NCBI RefSeq assembly: GCF_000685095.1 | Contig: NZ_BAYE01000004.1 | Span: 310,001 to 374,000 of the forward strand | DNA from: Paraburkholderia caledonica NBRC 102488 | GTDB lineage: Bacteria > Pseudomonadota > Gammaproteobacteria > Burkholderiales > Burkholderiaceae | Length of the DNA stretch: 64,000 nt | Direction: 5' to 3' | Shown here: piece after piece, positions 29,936 to 38,629 of the stretch | How positions within the stretch are numbered: the stretch's first letter is position 1 | Layout of the letters: each line of letters begins with the position of its first letter | Made by a program: the position numbers and the translations under genes | The notes under the pieces: model-generated | Databases searched by the model: none | Seen by the model: the letters and a program-made list of their open reading frames with translations, nothing else | What the model was told of the DNA's origin: nothing

Positions 29936-30286
29936 TTATTCTCCGATCGCATGCGCCGCGCCGTCCAGTTCCTGGTTCAGCACGCGCTGTTCGTCGGGGG
30001 ATAAGCCGCCGCCATGTTGCCCCGCCATCTCGTGCGCCTCGCGCCGGATCACATCCAGCCGATGATGCAACGCATCGCCTTGCGGCGGCGGGTAATAACC
30101 TTGATTGACGCGATTGTCGATACGGCGGCTCAGATTGTCGATGCGGCCGTCGACCTGATGCAGGCGTTTATCGGCGATCTGTTGCGGGCTTGGGCGCGAC
30201 GCCGGCTCAGTCTGCGGTGCTACCACACAGGCGGCGAGCGAACTCAGTAATGCGCATGCGGCGAGGGCGCGGATGGGTCGTGACAT
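29936..30286 (-). CDS. Small predicted lipoprotein of unknown function
   Basis: 116 residues from ATG 30286 with GGAGAG upstream. Type II signal sequence MSRPIRALAACALLSSLAAC; the lipobox LAAC puts the acylated Cys at position 20. The mature part is Gln/Arg/Asp-rich and probably helical (QIADKRLHQVDGRIDNLSRRIDNRVNQGYYPPP, then a conserved-looking HHRLDVIRREAHEMAGQ). It likely sits in the outer or inner membrane facing the periplasm. It is head-to-head with the gcv leader region across about 85 bp. Function unknown. Confidence 0.75.
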   Translation of the reverse strand: MSRPIRALAACALLSSLAACVVAPQTEPASRPSPQQIADKRLHQVDGRIDNLSRRIDNRVNQGYYPPPQGDALHHRLDVIRREAHEMAGQHGGGLSPDEQRVLNQELDGAAHAIGE

Positions 30287-30468
30287 GAACTCTCCGTGAA
30301 GTCGTTGTGGTTTTGCGGTGCTACAGGCGTAGCAACGGATCACGGCAGACGAGCGCTGACCCGGTCGGCCCGCTCTTTTGTAACGTTATATTGCTTTCCG
30401 CTTTGTCAGTCTTGCCGGCGCGGCACTTTGCGCCGCGCCGGCAACACCTGAATAGCTGGTAACGCCGT

Positions 30469-31518
30469 TCAACGAACCCGCTGGAACGGCAGGCGGACGC
30501 CTTCGTCGGAACTGCGCGCCGCGAGTTCGATGATGGTCATCACGTCGACGGCATCTTGCGGGCTCACCGGAAATTTCACGCCGTGCTGGACCGCCTCGGC
30601 GAGCGCGATGTAGAAGCTCGCATAATCGCCATTGCGCGTCGGCAATTCGCGCTCGACTTCGCGGTCGCCCTCCATCACGCGCAACGTGCCTGCGGCATTG
30701 CCGGCCGCGAAGGCCTCGTCGCCCGGACGCAAGCCGGCTTTCAACTGGTCTTCCTGCGTGTCGAGCCCGTACTTCACGTAACTGCCACGCGTGCCGTGAA
30801 TGGCGAACCTCGGCGCGACGATCGCCGTCAGCGCGCTTGCGTGCAACACGACTTCGAACCCGCCGTAGCCCAACTGGATATGCACGTAGTCGGGCGCGCT
30901 CGCGTCATCGCGATGGGTGCGCACGGTCGCCGACACGGTCTGCGGCGCGCCGAACAACGCCAGCGCCTGGTCGATCAGGTGCGGTCCGAGATCGAACAGC
31001 AGCCCGCCGCCGCGCGACGCTTCCTCGCGCCAACGCTGACGCACTTCGGGCCGGAACCGGTCGAAATGCGATTCATAGTGGGTGATGCGTCCCAACTCGC
31101 CACTCGCGAGCAGATCGCGGACGGTCATGAAATCGCCGTCCCAGCGACGGTTGTGAAACGGCACGAACAGCTTGCCCCGCGCGAGTGCAATGTTGGCGAG
31201 CGTGCGAGCGTCGGCGGCGCTGAGCGTGACCGGCTTGTCGACCACCACATGCTTGCCTGCTTCGAGCGTACGTCGCGCGAGATCGAAGTGCGTGTCGTTC
31301 GGCGTGGCGATAACCACGCAGTCGATCTCCGGGAGCGCGAGCAACGCGTCGAGATCGGCCACCACTTTCGCGTGCGGATAGTCGGCAAGCGCAGCCTCGG
31401 GTCTGCCGGTCGCGATGGCGGCGACGCTGGCGCGACCGCAGTGCTCGATCACCGGCGCATGAAACGTCGCGCCTGCGAATCCGTAACCCATCAATCCAAT
31501 TTTCAGCGATGCGGACAT
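30469..31518 (-). CDS. Gfo/Idh/MocA-family NAD(P)-dependent oxidoreductase
   Basis: 349 residues from ATG 31518 (MSASLKIGLMGYGFAGATFHAPVI). N-terminal Rossmann fold with the dinucleotide loop GYGFAGATFHAP; the cofactor domain has VVIATPNDTHFDLARRTLEAGKHVVVDKPVTL with the catalytic Lys of the DKP motif. The C-terminal domain has GGLLFDLGPHLIDQALALFG with the conserved D...H pair. This layout resembles YdgJ-type sugar or inositol dehydrogenases. Substrate not deducible. It diverges from rep. Confidence 0.85.
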   Translation of the reverse strand: MSASLKIGLMGYGFAGATFHAPVIEHCGRASVAAIATGRPEAALADYPHAKVVADLDALLALPEIDCVVIATPNDTHFDLARRTLEAGKHVVVDKPVTLSAADARTLANIALARGKLFVPFHNRRWDGDFMTVRDLLASGELGRITHYESHFDRFRPEVRQRWREEASRGGGLLFDLGPHLIDQALALFGAPQTVSATVRTHRDDASAPDYVHIQLGYGGFEVVLHASALTAIVAPRFAIHGTRGSYVKYGLDTQEDQLKAGLRPGDEAFAAGNAAGTLRVMEGDREVERELPTRNGDYASFYIALAEAVQHGVKFPVSPQDAVDVMTIIELAARSSDEGVRLPFQRVR

Positions 31519-31925
31519 GCGTGTCTTCCTGCAAAAACGGCGCGCCGCTTTGCCACCGCGGCGGCGGCGCGCAACGCCGTCATTGTGGCATGGGCGGGAC
31601 CGGGATTGCGTCGGCACGCCAGGCGCCGAAGCTCCGCCCTCTCTCGCGGCGCGGTGGCCGCCGGTTCATCCGCGGGATTCGTCGAGAGAATCTATCCGCC
31701 GATTTCATCCGTGTTAACATCGCTCCTCTCGCGCCAACCGAGGCCCGCCGGGCGAGCCTCTCAACGCGTGGCATGTATTCCCCGAGCGCGCGCCGCGCGG
31801 CATGCGCCGGCTTCGCGACCGGCAATACTGCGCTGCGGCGCCTCAAGCGCCGCTATCAAACGGCGCGTTCGAGTGCTCCGTCTGAACAGCCGCTTTTCAA
31901 CCCCGCACTACCCCATCCACAGACG

Positions 31926-34034
31926 ATGTCCGCAGGCCTGAATCCCGCTCAAAATGAAGCGGTCCGTTACCTTGACGGGCCGTGTCTCGTACTCGCCGGC
32001 GCAGGGAGCGGCAAGACGCGCGTCATTACGCAGAAAATCGCGCATCTGATCGAGGCAAAGGGCTTCGAGCCGCGCCACATCGCGGCGGTCACGTTCACGA
32101 ATAAAGCCGCGGCGGAAATGCGCGAGCGCGTGGGAAAACTGCTCGAGGGCAAGACGCTGACCACGCCCGGCAAGGAAGGCCGCAAAGTGCCCGTCAATCA
32201 GTTGACGGTGTGCACGTTTCACTCGCTCGGCGTGCAGATTCTGCGGCAGGAAGCGGAACACGTCGGCCTCAAGCCGCAATTCTCGATCATGGATTCCGAC
32301 GACTGCTTCGGCATGATCCAGGAGCAGGTCGGCTCGACGGACAAGGGCTTTATCCGCAAGATCCAGTCGATCATTTCGCTGTGGAAGAACGGGCTCATCA
32401 TGCCCGAACAGGCGATCGCGATTGCCGCGAACGAGGACGAGCACCAGGCGGCGATCGTCTATCGCAACTATGTGGCGACGCTGCACGCGTACCAGGCGGT
32501 CGATTTCGACGATCTGATCCGCCTGCCCGCCGAACTGTTCGCGAGCAACGAGCAGGTGCGCGACCGCTGGCAAAACAAGCTGCGTTATCTGCTGATCGAC
32601 GAGTATCAGGACACCAACGCCTGCCAGTATGAATTGCTCAAGCAACTGGCCGGCCCGCGCGCGGCATTCACGGCGGTGGGCGACGACGATCAGGCCATTT
32701 ACGGCTGGCGCGGCGCGACGCTCGAGAACCTCGCGCAGCTCGGCAAGGATTTCCCGAAGCTGCATGTGATCAAGCTCGAGCAGAACTATCGTTCGACCGT
32801 GCGCATTCTTACGGCCGCCAATAACGTGATCGCGAACAACCCGAAGCTCTTCGAAAAGAAGCTGTGGTCCGAGCACGGCATGGGGGATTCGATCACCGTC
32901 ACGCCGTGCAACGACGAAGAGCACGAAGCAGAGTCGGTAGTGTTTCGTCTGTCCGCGCACAAGTTCGAGCGCCGTGCGAATTTTCGCGACTACGCAATTC
33001 TCTATCGCGGCAACTTCCAGGCGCGCATCTTCGAACAGGTGCTGCGCCGCGAGCGGATTCCGTATGTGCTGTCCGGCGGCCAGTCATTCTTCGATAAAGC
33101 TGAAATCAAGGACATTTGCGCGTACCTGCGGCTGATTGCGAACGCGAACGACGATCCCGCGTTCATCCGCGCGATCACCACGCCGCGTCGCGGTGTCGGT
33201 AACACGACGCTCGAAGCGCTCGGCTCGTTCGCGGGTCAAGCGAAGGTGTCGCTGTTCGAAGCGGTGTATATGGGCGGCATTGAAGCACGCTTGTCGCCGC
33301 GTCAGATCGAGCCGATGCGCGTGTTCTGCGACTTCATGCAGCGCCTTACCGACCGCGCAGAAAAGGACGCGGCGGGCACACTGCTCGACGAGTTGATGGA
33401 CGCGATCCACTACGAAGCGTATCTATACGACGCATTCGACGAACGTCAGGCGCAATCCAAGTGGCAAAACGTTCTGGAGTTCATCGAATGGTTGAAGCGC
33501 AAGGGCACGAAGGCCGAGCCGCAAGGCTCGGATGAATCCGCTGGCTCGGGCAACCAGGAGGCAACCGGCTACGACACCGCAGACGGCTTTGGCGACACGG
33601 GCAAGAACCTGCTCGGCCTCATCCAGACGGTCGCGTTGATGTCGATGCTCGAAGGCCGCGAAGAAGACCCGGACGCGGTGCGGCTCTCGACCGTGCACGC
33701 GTCGAAGGGGCTCGAATATCCGCACGTGTTTCTCGTGGGAGTCGAAGAAGGAATCATGCCGCATAGAGGCGGCGCGGACGACGAGCCGATCGACGACGCG
33801 CGCATCGAGGAAGAGCGCCGTCTGATGTATGTCGCGATCACGCGCGCGCAACGCAGTCTGCACCTGAACTGGTGCAAAAAGCGCAAGCGCGCACGGGAGA
33901 CGGTGGTTTGCGAGCCGTCGCGATTCATTCCCGAAATGCTGCTGGACGACGCGCCGCCGCCGACGCCCGAAGAAGCACCGATGTCGCCGAAAGACCGGCT
34001 CGCGAGTCTCAAGGCGCTGCTGCAGAAGCCTTGA
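31926..34034 (+). CDS. rep: ATP-dependent DNA helicase Rep (superfamily 1A)
   Basis: 702 residues from ATG 31926 (MSAGLNPAQNEAVRYLDGPCLVLAGAGSGKTRVITQKIAHL region); the upstream frame extension has low-complexity Arg/Ala sequence and is rejected. Motifs: Walker A AGAGSGKTR, Ia TFTNKAAAEMRERV, II LLIDEYQDTN, III VGDDDQAIYGWRGA, IV LEQNYRS, V LSTVHASKGLEYPHVFLVG, VI RRLMYVAITRAQ. It matches E. coli Rep better than UvrD along its length. It works at replication forks to clear protein roadblocks. A linker before motif V is longer than in E. coli Rep. Confidence 0.9.
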   Translation: MSAGLNPAQNEAVRYLDGPCLVLAGAGSGKTRVITQKIAHLIEAKGFEPRHIAAVTFTNKAAAEMRERVGKLLEGKTLTTPGKEGRKVPVNQLTVCTFHSLGVQILRQEAEHVGLKPQFSIMDSDDCFGMIQEQVGSTDKGFIRKIQSIISLWKNGLIMPEQAIAIAANEDEHQAAIVYRNYVATLHAYQAVDFDDLIRLPAELFASNEQVRDRWQNKLRYLLIDEYQDTNACQYELLKQLAGPRAAFTAVGDDDQAIYGWRGATLENLAQLGKDFPKLHVIKLEQNYRSTVRILTAANNVIANNPKLFEKKLWSEHGMGDSITVTPCNDEEHEAESVVFRLSAHKFERRANFRDYAILYRGNFQARIFEQVLRRERIPYVLSGGQSFFDKAEIKDICAYLRLIANANDDPAFIRAITTPRRGVGNTTLEALGSFAGQAKVSLFEAVYMGGIEARLSPRQIEPMRVFCDFMQRLTDRAEKDAAGTLLDELMDAIHYEAYLYDAFDERQAQSKWQNVLEFIEWLKRKGTKAEPQGSDESAGSGNQEATGYDTADGFGDTGKNLLGLIQTVALMSMLEGREEDPDAVRLSTVHASKGLEYPHVFLVGVEEGIMPHRGGADDEPIDDARIEEERRLMYVAITRAQRSLHLNWCKKRKRARETVVCEPSRFIPEMLLDDAPPPTPEEAPMSPKDRLASLKALLQKP

Positions 34035-34194
34035 AAACTTGGTTAGCGCGTGCGTGGCAAGACCCCGCTGACCTCAGGTGCTTCACCGGTTCTCGTGGAA
34101 AGGCGCGCTACAGTGGCGCGGCTGGTCGGTCGCGCGGTCACGTACCTTTGCACATCTTTGCGCACCTTCTAGCATGCCAACTGGAGACCGCCGC

Positions 34195-34764
34195 ATGACC
34201 TCGCCGACGCTCGCGCCATACACCAGCGCCCTCGAAGCCTACATCGACGCGAAAGACAACACGCGCGCGCAACGCATGTCGGATGCGTTTGCTCCTGACT
34301 GCGAGCTCACCATTTCTCTTGCGACGTCGACAATCACCTTCCCCGCGCGCACGGTCGGCTTGGACGCGATCACGAAGACGCTCGTCACCGATTTCGGCGC
34401 GACGTACACGGGGTGCCGCACGTATTACGTGTGCGACTCGCTGAAGGTGCGCGACGGAGCGATCGATGCGCTGCCGTGGCTCGTGCTGATGCGTGAACCC
34501 GCCGCCGGCGCATTGCGCGTGGGCCACGGCGTCTACCGATGGACTTTCGATGAGACGCCGGCTGTCGGCCGCTTTCATATCCACATCGGACGCATGGACG
34601 TCGTGCCGGATGCGGATGGCGCGTTGCTCGACGCGTTGCAGGAAGGCTTGAGTTATCCGTGGCTTCCGCCGGCGGAATTGCACGCGCGTTTCACCGAGCT
34701 TGCGCGCAGAACGCCGGCGCTCTCGTTTGTCGACGCCTTCGCTCGTCCCGTCGACGCGCAATGA
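34195..34764 (+). CDS. Hypothetical protein, possibly NTF2-like fold
   Basis: 189 residues from ATG 34195 with GGAG about 10 nt upstream; ATG 34174 is an alternative. The first 120 residues (YTSALEAYIDAKDNTRAQRMSDAFAPDCELTISL...) resemble SnoaL/NTF2-like proteins: an N-terminal helix, then strands ending FHIHIGRMDVV. A C-terminal helical tail follows. No catalytic pattern is recognisable and no partner gene adjoins it, so no function is assigned. Confidence 0.6.
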   Translation: MTSPTLAPYTSALEAYIDAKDNTRAQRMSDAFAPDCELTISLATSTITFPARTVGLDAITKTLVTDFGATYTGCRTYYVCDSLKVRDGAIDALPWLVLMREPAAGALRVGHGVYRWTFDETPAVGRFHIHIGRMDVVPDADGALLDALQEGLSYPWLPPAELHARFTELARRTPALSFVDAFARPVDAQ

Positions 34765-34798
34765 GGCGGCACTCGCGCGCAAGAATCCGTCGGGCATG

Positions 34799-34835
34799 AA
34801 AAAATCCCTGCCCGCGTGGCTGCGGTGCAGGGATT
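34799..34835 (-). terminator. Intrinsic terminator after the cytochrome c gene
   Basis: On the minus strand AATCCCTGC ... GCAGGGATT forms a 9-bp stem followed by TTTTT. It lies about 52 nt past the stop of the minus-strand cytochrome gene. Confidence 0.85.
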
Positions 34836-34886
34836 GAGTTGTCCGGCAAGCGGCGCGCAACTGTCTTTGCGCGCGATCAATGCGCG

Positions 34887-35813
34887 CTACTTCGCGGCAC
34901 TGACCATGTAGTCGACGGCGGCCTTCACGTCGGCGTCCGAGGCGTTTGAGCCGCCTTTGGGCGGCATTGCGCCCTTGCCGTGCAGCGCATAGTTGTAGAC
35001 GGTGTCCATGGGCTCTTTCAGGCGCGGCGCCCACGCTTCCTTGTCGCCGAACTTGGGTGCGTTGAGCACGCCGGCAGCGTGACATGCCTGGCACACCTGC
35101 TGGTACAAGGCCTTGCCCGCTTGCGATGCATCCGCGCTTTGCGTGGCGCCCGATGCCGGAGCCGCGGCTTGCGGGACGCTCGCCATTGCCGCCACTGCGG
35201 CGGCGGCTTGTGCCGCGCCCGCGTCGGAAGCGCCGGCGGCAGCCGTTGAGCCAGAAGCGCTGGCCGCGACAGAAGCGACAGCTGCGCCGGACGCAGCCGC
35301 CGCGCCCGATGCCGGTTGCGCCGGTTCAGCGAAGCTCGCGCCGGAATTGTTCGCCATGTAGGTCACCGCGCGAGCGATTTCGAAGTCGCTGTAATCGTCC
35401 GGGCTCGTGCCGCCGCGCGGCGGCATGGCGCCTTTACCGGCGAGCGCCGTATGCAACAGCGTGTCGAAGCCTTGCGAGATGCGCGGTGCCCAATCCGCAG
35501 TATTGGTGAACTTGGGTGCGCCTGCCGCGCCGGACGCGTGACAGGTCGAGCAGACCGCCTTGTAAACCTCTTCGCCGGTCTTGTAGACGCGTGGCGCGTT
35601 GGCGTCGCGAATGTCGACTTGGGCGATCGGCTTGATGCGGGCTGTGACCTCGGCTTCGGAGAGACTGTCGGTGCCGGCGCCAGTGCGCGTCGAATTGTCG
35701 ACGTAATAGGCCAGCAGAACGATGATGATGATCGGCACAGCAAACCCGGCGATGACCGCGGCGATGAGCTGTCCTGGGGTTTTGATTGGGGCTCCGTGTG
35801 GTGCTTCGCTCAT
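34887..35813 (-). CDS. Membrane-anchored di-heme cytochrome c (c5-like)
   Basis: 308 residues from ATG 35813 (MSEAPHGAPIKTPGQLIAAV). One N-terminal membrane helix (about 15-37) anchors two periplasmic cytochrome c domains. Heme sites are CSTCH (88-92) and CQACH (about 248-252), each followed by a Met ligand motif GKGAMPP. The domains are joined by a long Ala/Ser/Gly-rich linker (about 155-230). It likely carries electrons between respiratory complexes; the partner is not in the window. Related proteins appear in Burkholderiales as cytochrome c5 homologues. Confidence 0.88.
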   Translation of the reverse strand: MSEAPHGAPIKTPGQLIAAVIAGFAVPIIIIVLLAYYVDNSTRTGAGTDSLSEAEVTARIKPIAQVDIRDANAPRVYKTGEEVYKAVCSTCHASGAAGAPKFTNTADWAPRISQGFDTLLHTALAGKGAMPPRGGTSPDDYSDFEIARAVTYMANNSGASFAEPAQPASGAAAASGAAVASVAASASGSTAAAGASDAGAAQAAAAVAAMASVPQAAAPASGATQSADASQAGKALYQQVCQACHAAGVLNAPKFGDKEAWAPRLKEPMDTVYNYALHGKGAMPPKGGSNASDADVKAAVDYMVSAAK

Positions 35814-36106
35814 GCTTGTCTCGTCTCCGTGGGTATGTGAGCGGTACAGCGCGACGGCAACTTCTTGTTCTTGATCGGCCACGGACGATTATAGACGCAA
35901 GCTTTCGGCGGCGGCGAGGGCCGCGGCGCGCTGTTCAGCAGGCGTTTACCCGCATCGCGCGAAGTTCTGCAAAGGTGCGCGAAACCACGGGAGAAGGGCC
36001 CGAAGGCCGTCCGGTGGACGGTATGGCGGAAACCGGGTATCCTTTCGGTCTTGCTTTGGCGCCGCATCCGCTCAGTTTGCCGCGCTTTCGCGTTTCTTGT
36101 GTCAAA

Positions 36107-36182
36107 GCGCCCGTAGCTCAATGGATAGAGTACTGCCCTCCGAAGGCAGGGGTTGCTGGTTCGATCCCAGCCGGGCGCGCCA
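36107..36182 (+). tRNA. tRNA-Arg (anticodon CCG)
   Basis: 76 nt with the full cloverleaf: acceptor stem GCGCCCG/CGGGCGC, D arm TAGCTCAATGGATAGAGTA, anticodon stem CTGCC/GGCAG with loop CTCCGAA (anticodon CCG, reads CGG), T arm with TTCGATC, discriminator G and encoded CCA at 36180-36182. A terminator follows within about 20 nt. Confidence 0.97.
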
Positions 36183-36203
36183 ATAACATTGGCTCGGAAT
36201 CAA

Positions 36204-36236
36204 GGGTTTAGGCAAACAACGCCTAAGCCCTTTTTT
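36204..36236 (+). terminator. Intrinsic terminator after tRNA-Arg
   Basis: GGGTTTAGGC (36204-36213), loop AAACAAC, GCCTAAGCCC (36221-36230) with one G-U pair, then TTTTTTATTT. Confidence 0.92.
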
Positions 36237-36309
36237 ATTTCCCGCGCGTTCAATGTTGCGCCATTCGGCGCCTTATCCCCAGGCTTGTCCGCTGCGCTCA
36301 CTCCCGCTA

Positions 36310-36432
36310 GAATCCCCCGGTCACTGGGGAGTAGCCTTCCTTCACGCATCGCATGAAGGAGAGCGCGTCAACATACTTGACCTGACGGGTCATGGCGCGT
36401 TCGACCGGGTCGGTTTGGCGAGACCATTGGCG
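36310..36432 (+). promoter_or_regulatory. yybP-ykoY (Mn2+-sensing) riboswitch
   Basis: The two conserved loops are present: CTGGGGAGTAGCC (36324-36336) and GCGTCAACATACTTGACC (from 36364), closed by the late conserved TTGGCGAGACC (about 36414-36424). This is the recognised signature of the manganese riboswitch class found before MntP, Alx, TerC and cation-exchanger genes. The next gene is a CaCA-family exchanger on the same strand 150 nt further on. Confidence 0.92.
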
Positions 36433-36447
36433 CACTGCTTCGTTCTG

Positions 36448-36492
36448 GTCGGACGGGTGGCGGTGCGTCATTGGTTCGTCTTACGTCCGACC
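36448..36492 (+). other. Probable expression-platform stem of the Mn2+ riboswitch
   Basis: GGTCGGAC (36448-36455) pairs perfectly with GTCCGACC (36485-36492) across 29 nt, between the aptamer and the exchanger gene. No T-tract follows, so control by Rho or by ribosome access seems more likely than intrinsic termination. Inference from position. Confidence 0.45.
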
Positions 36493-36583
36493 GCGGAGCC
36501 GCTGTGAAATCACGTTGTCCCCTACCCAATTTCCTCCTGCACCATGCGCCGCGCCGCGCGCTTCCCGTCGACGGGAGCCGTGC

Positions 36584-37594
36584 ATGACCGGTCTTATCAT
36601 CGAACTGGCCGTCATGCTGGTCGTCATTCTGGTGGCGGCCGAGCTTTTCACCAACGCGCTCGAACATCTCGGCGAGCGCCTCAAAATTTCGGAAGGCGTC
36701 ACCGGCTCGCTGTTTGCGGCGGTGGGTACTGCGTTGCCGGAGACCTTGGTGCCGCTGATCGCGATCATCGGCGGCACGGCTGATCACGCCGTCAACGAGG
36801 AAATTGGTGTCGGCGCCATCCTCGGTGCGCCGCTGATGCTTTCGACGCTGTCCACCTTCCTCATGACGCTCGCGGTCCTGCGTTCGCGCGGCATCGGCGG
36901 ACGCGTCGCACCTGAACGCTCAGGCTTCACGCGCGACCTCAACTATTTCCTTTTCGCGTTCCTGCTGGCGGCCGCGGCCATGTATGTGCCGCACGAGCAA
37001 AGAATCGTCCGCGCGCTATTCAGCGTTGCGCTCGTGGGCGTCTATGTCGCCTATGTCGTGGCGACCTTCCGCGCGTCGAACAGTCTCGTGGATGCCGGCC
37101 ACGGCACGGAGGCGCCGGGCAAGATGATGCTCGCGCGCCTCGGCGTGTCGACGAACCTGGCGACGATCGCCATCCAGCTCGCGCTCGCGGTCGCCTTGCT
37201 GGTGTGGGGCGCCGAAGGTTTCATCCACGGCGTTCGGGGCGTGTCCGAGGCGTTCGGCGTCTCGCCGCTGCTGCTCTCCCTGTTGATCATCCCGATCGCC
37301 ACCGAACTGCCGGAGAAGGTGAACAGCATTTTGTGGATTCGCCGCGGCAAGGACACGCTTGCGTTCGGCAATATCACCGGTGCAATGGTGTTCCAGGGCA
37401 CGTTGCTACCGGCGATCGGCATTCTTCTGACGCCGTGGACGCCGCGGATCGAGGTTGTCACGGGCATCGTCATCACGCTAGCCGCGGCGGCGTGGCTGCG
37501 GATCAACGCACGGAAGCGCGGCGCTCCGGTGTGGGCGCTGCTCGTGTGCGGTGCGCTTTATGTGACTTATCTGGCGATTACGCTGAGCCGCTAG
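36584..37594 (+). CDS. CaCA-family cation exchanger, probable Mn2+/Ca2+ exporter
   Basis: 336 residues from ATG 36584 (MTGLIIELAVMLVVILVAAEL) with GGGAG upstream. About ten membrane segments occur in two halves. The repeated alpha-motifs are GVTGSLFAAVGTALPETLVPLIA in half 1 and FGVSPLLLSLLIIPIATELPEKVNSI in half 2, each with the ion-binding Glu. Homologues are usually named Na+/Ca2+ antiporter or YrbG. The Mn2+ riboswitch in its leader argues that manganese is the relevant substrate. The upstream in-frame extension would run through the riboswitch and is rejected. Confidence 0.88.
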   Translation: MTGLIIELAVMLVVILVAAELFTNALEHLGERLKISEGVTGSLFAAVGTALPETLVPLIAIIGGTADHAVNEEIGVGAILGAPLMLSTLSTFLMTLAVLRSRGIGGRVAPERSGFTRDLNYFLFAFLLAAAAMYVPHEQRIVRALFSVALVGVYVAYVVATFRASNSLVDAGHGTEAPGKMMLARLGVSTNLATIAIQLALAVALLVWGAEGFIHGVRGVSEAFGVSPLLLSLLIIPIATELPEKVNSILWIRRGKDTLAFGNITGAMVFQGTLLPAIGILLTPWTPRIEVVTGIVITLAAAAWLRINARKRGAPVWALLVCGALYVTYLAITLSR

Positions 37595-37819
37595 ACGTTG
37601 CGACGCGCCGTCGTTGGAGCGCGTCGATTTAGACGCTTTTCCCCGGTTAACTCTCGGGATCACCCAGTGGAGAGTGACGGCATAATTTCGCAGAATGTTA
37701 AGACGCGGATTTCGTGGGGCGCTGCCAATGGCTGCGCCGCCGCGCCGCGCTCTATTTCGCGCATGCCGTGGACGCGTGAAGAGGCACTGAACCAGTTGGG
37801 CAAGTCCAAGGAGTGCGGT

Positions 37820-38482
37820 ATGAGCAACATTGTCATAGTCGGATCGCGGGGCCATGCGAAAGTCGTCATCGACATCGTTGAACAGGAAGCGAAGTACAGA
37901 ATTGCCGGGCTAATCGACGGGTACCGCAACGTAGGTGAGAAGACGCTGAACTATCAGGTGCTCGGCTCTGAAGCCGATCTCCCGCGTCTCGCTGCCGAAT
38001 ATGATTTGAAAGGGGTAATTGTTGCTATCGGCGACAATCTGGTCCGTTCGAAAGTTGCAGCGAAGGTCAGCGAGTATTGCCCCCAACTACCGTTTGTGAA
38101 TGCCGTTCATCCGCGGGCGACGATCGCTCGCAGCACCACTGTCGGGGCCGGTACCGTATTGATGGCGGGAGCGATAATTAATCCTGACTGTCGGGTCGCC
38201 TCGTTCTGCATCTTGAACACGAACTCGTCACTGGACCATGATTCTGTCATGGACGAGTTTTCGAGCCTGGCACCGGGGGCTATAACCGGTGGCAACTGCC
38301 GGATCAGCGCGTTCTCCGCGATCGGCATCGGCGCCGTACTTCGCCACGGCATCACGGTCGGCGAACACAGTGTAATTGGCGCGGGTGCCACAGTTCTGAA
38401 GGACATCGAAGCATATTCGGTCGCCTACGGCTGCCCTGCCAAAAAGGTCAGCGACAGGGCTCCCGGGGCGCGCTACCTGTGA
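37820..38482 (+). CDS. NeuD/PglD/VioB-family sugar N-acyltransferase
   Basis: 220 residues from ATG 37820 with AAGGAG at 37808. The N-terminal Rossmann-like sugar-nucleotide domain has the signature IVIVGSRGHAKVVIDIV. A C-terminal left-handed beta-helix with hexapeptide repeats follows. The catalytic His is in NTNSSLDHDSVMDEFSSLAPGA, and a CoA-binding tail contains AIGIGAVLRHGI. The family acetylates the amino group of nucleotide 4-amino-dideoxy sugars. With the VioA-like aminotransferase at 39465 it could finish an N-acylated Qui4N-type sugar. First gene of an A+T-richer patch next to the flagellin genes. Confidence 0.8.
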   Translation: MSNIVIVGSRGHAKVVIDIVEQEAKYRIAGLIDGYRNVGEKTLNYQVLGSEADLPRLAAEYDLKGVIVAIGDNLVRSKVAAKVSEYCPQLPFVNAVHPRATIARSTTVGAGTVLMAGAIINPDCRVASFCILNTNSSLDHDSVMDEFSSLAPGAITGGNCRISAFSAIGIGAVLRHGITVGEHSVIGAGATVLKDIEAYSVAYGCPAKKVSDRAPGARYL

Positions 38483-38629
38483 AGGCAGGCGATGGATTCA
38501 TCATATCCACGACTTGCTCGCGTCTTTACTCCGAACCTGTCAACGGCTTTAGGGCGCGCGAGAGAAAGCTTCAAGTGAGTGAAACGAATTCACTCACCCG
38601 GCAATAACCTGAATGTAAATGGATAAAAT

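Noticed and set aside
27854..30004. A 716-codon plus-strand frame across gcvH, gcvT and the glycine riboswitch
   Set aside because: It runs through the riboswitch and opposite two certain genes; composition is shadow-like.
36107..36182. tRNA-Arg as the attachment site of an integrated element
   Set aside because: No integrase gene, no repeat of the tRNA 3' end downstream and no foreign gene block directly behind it within the window.
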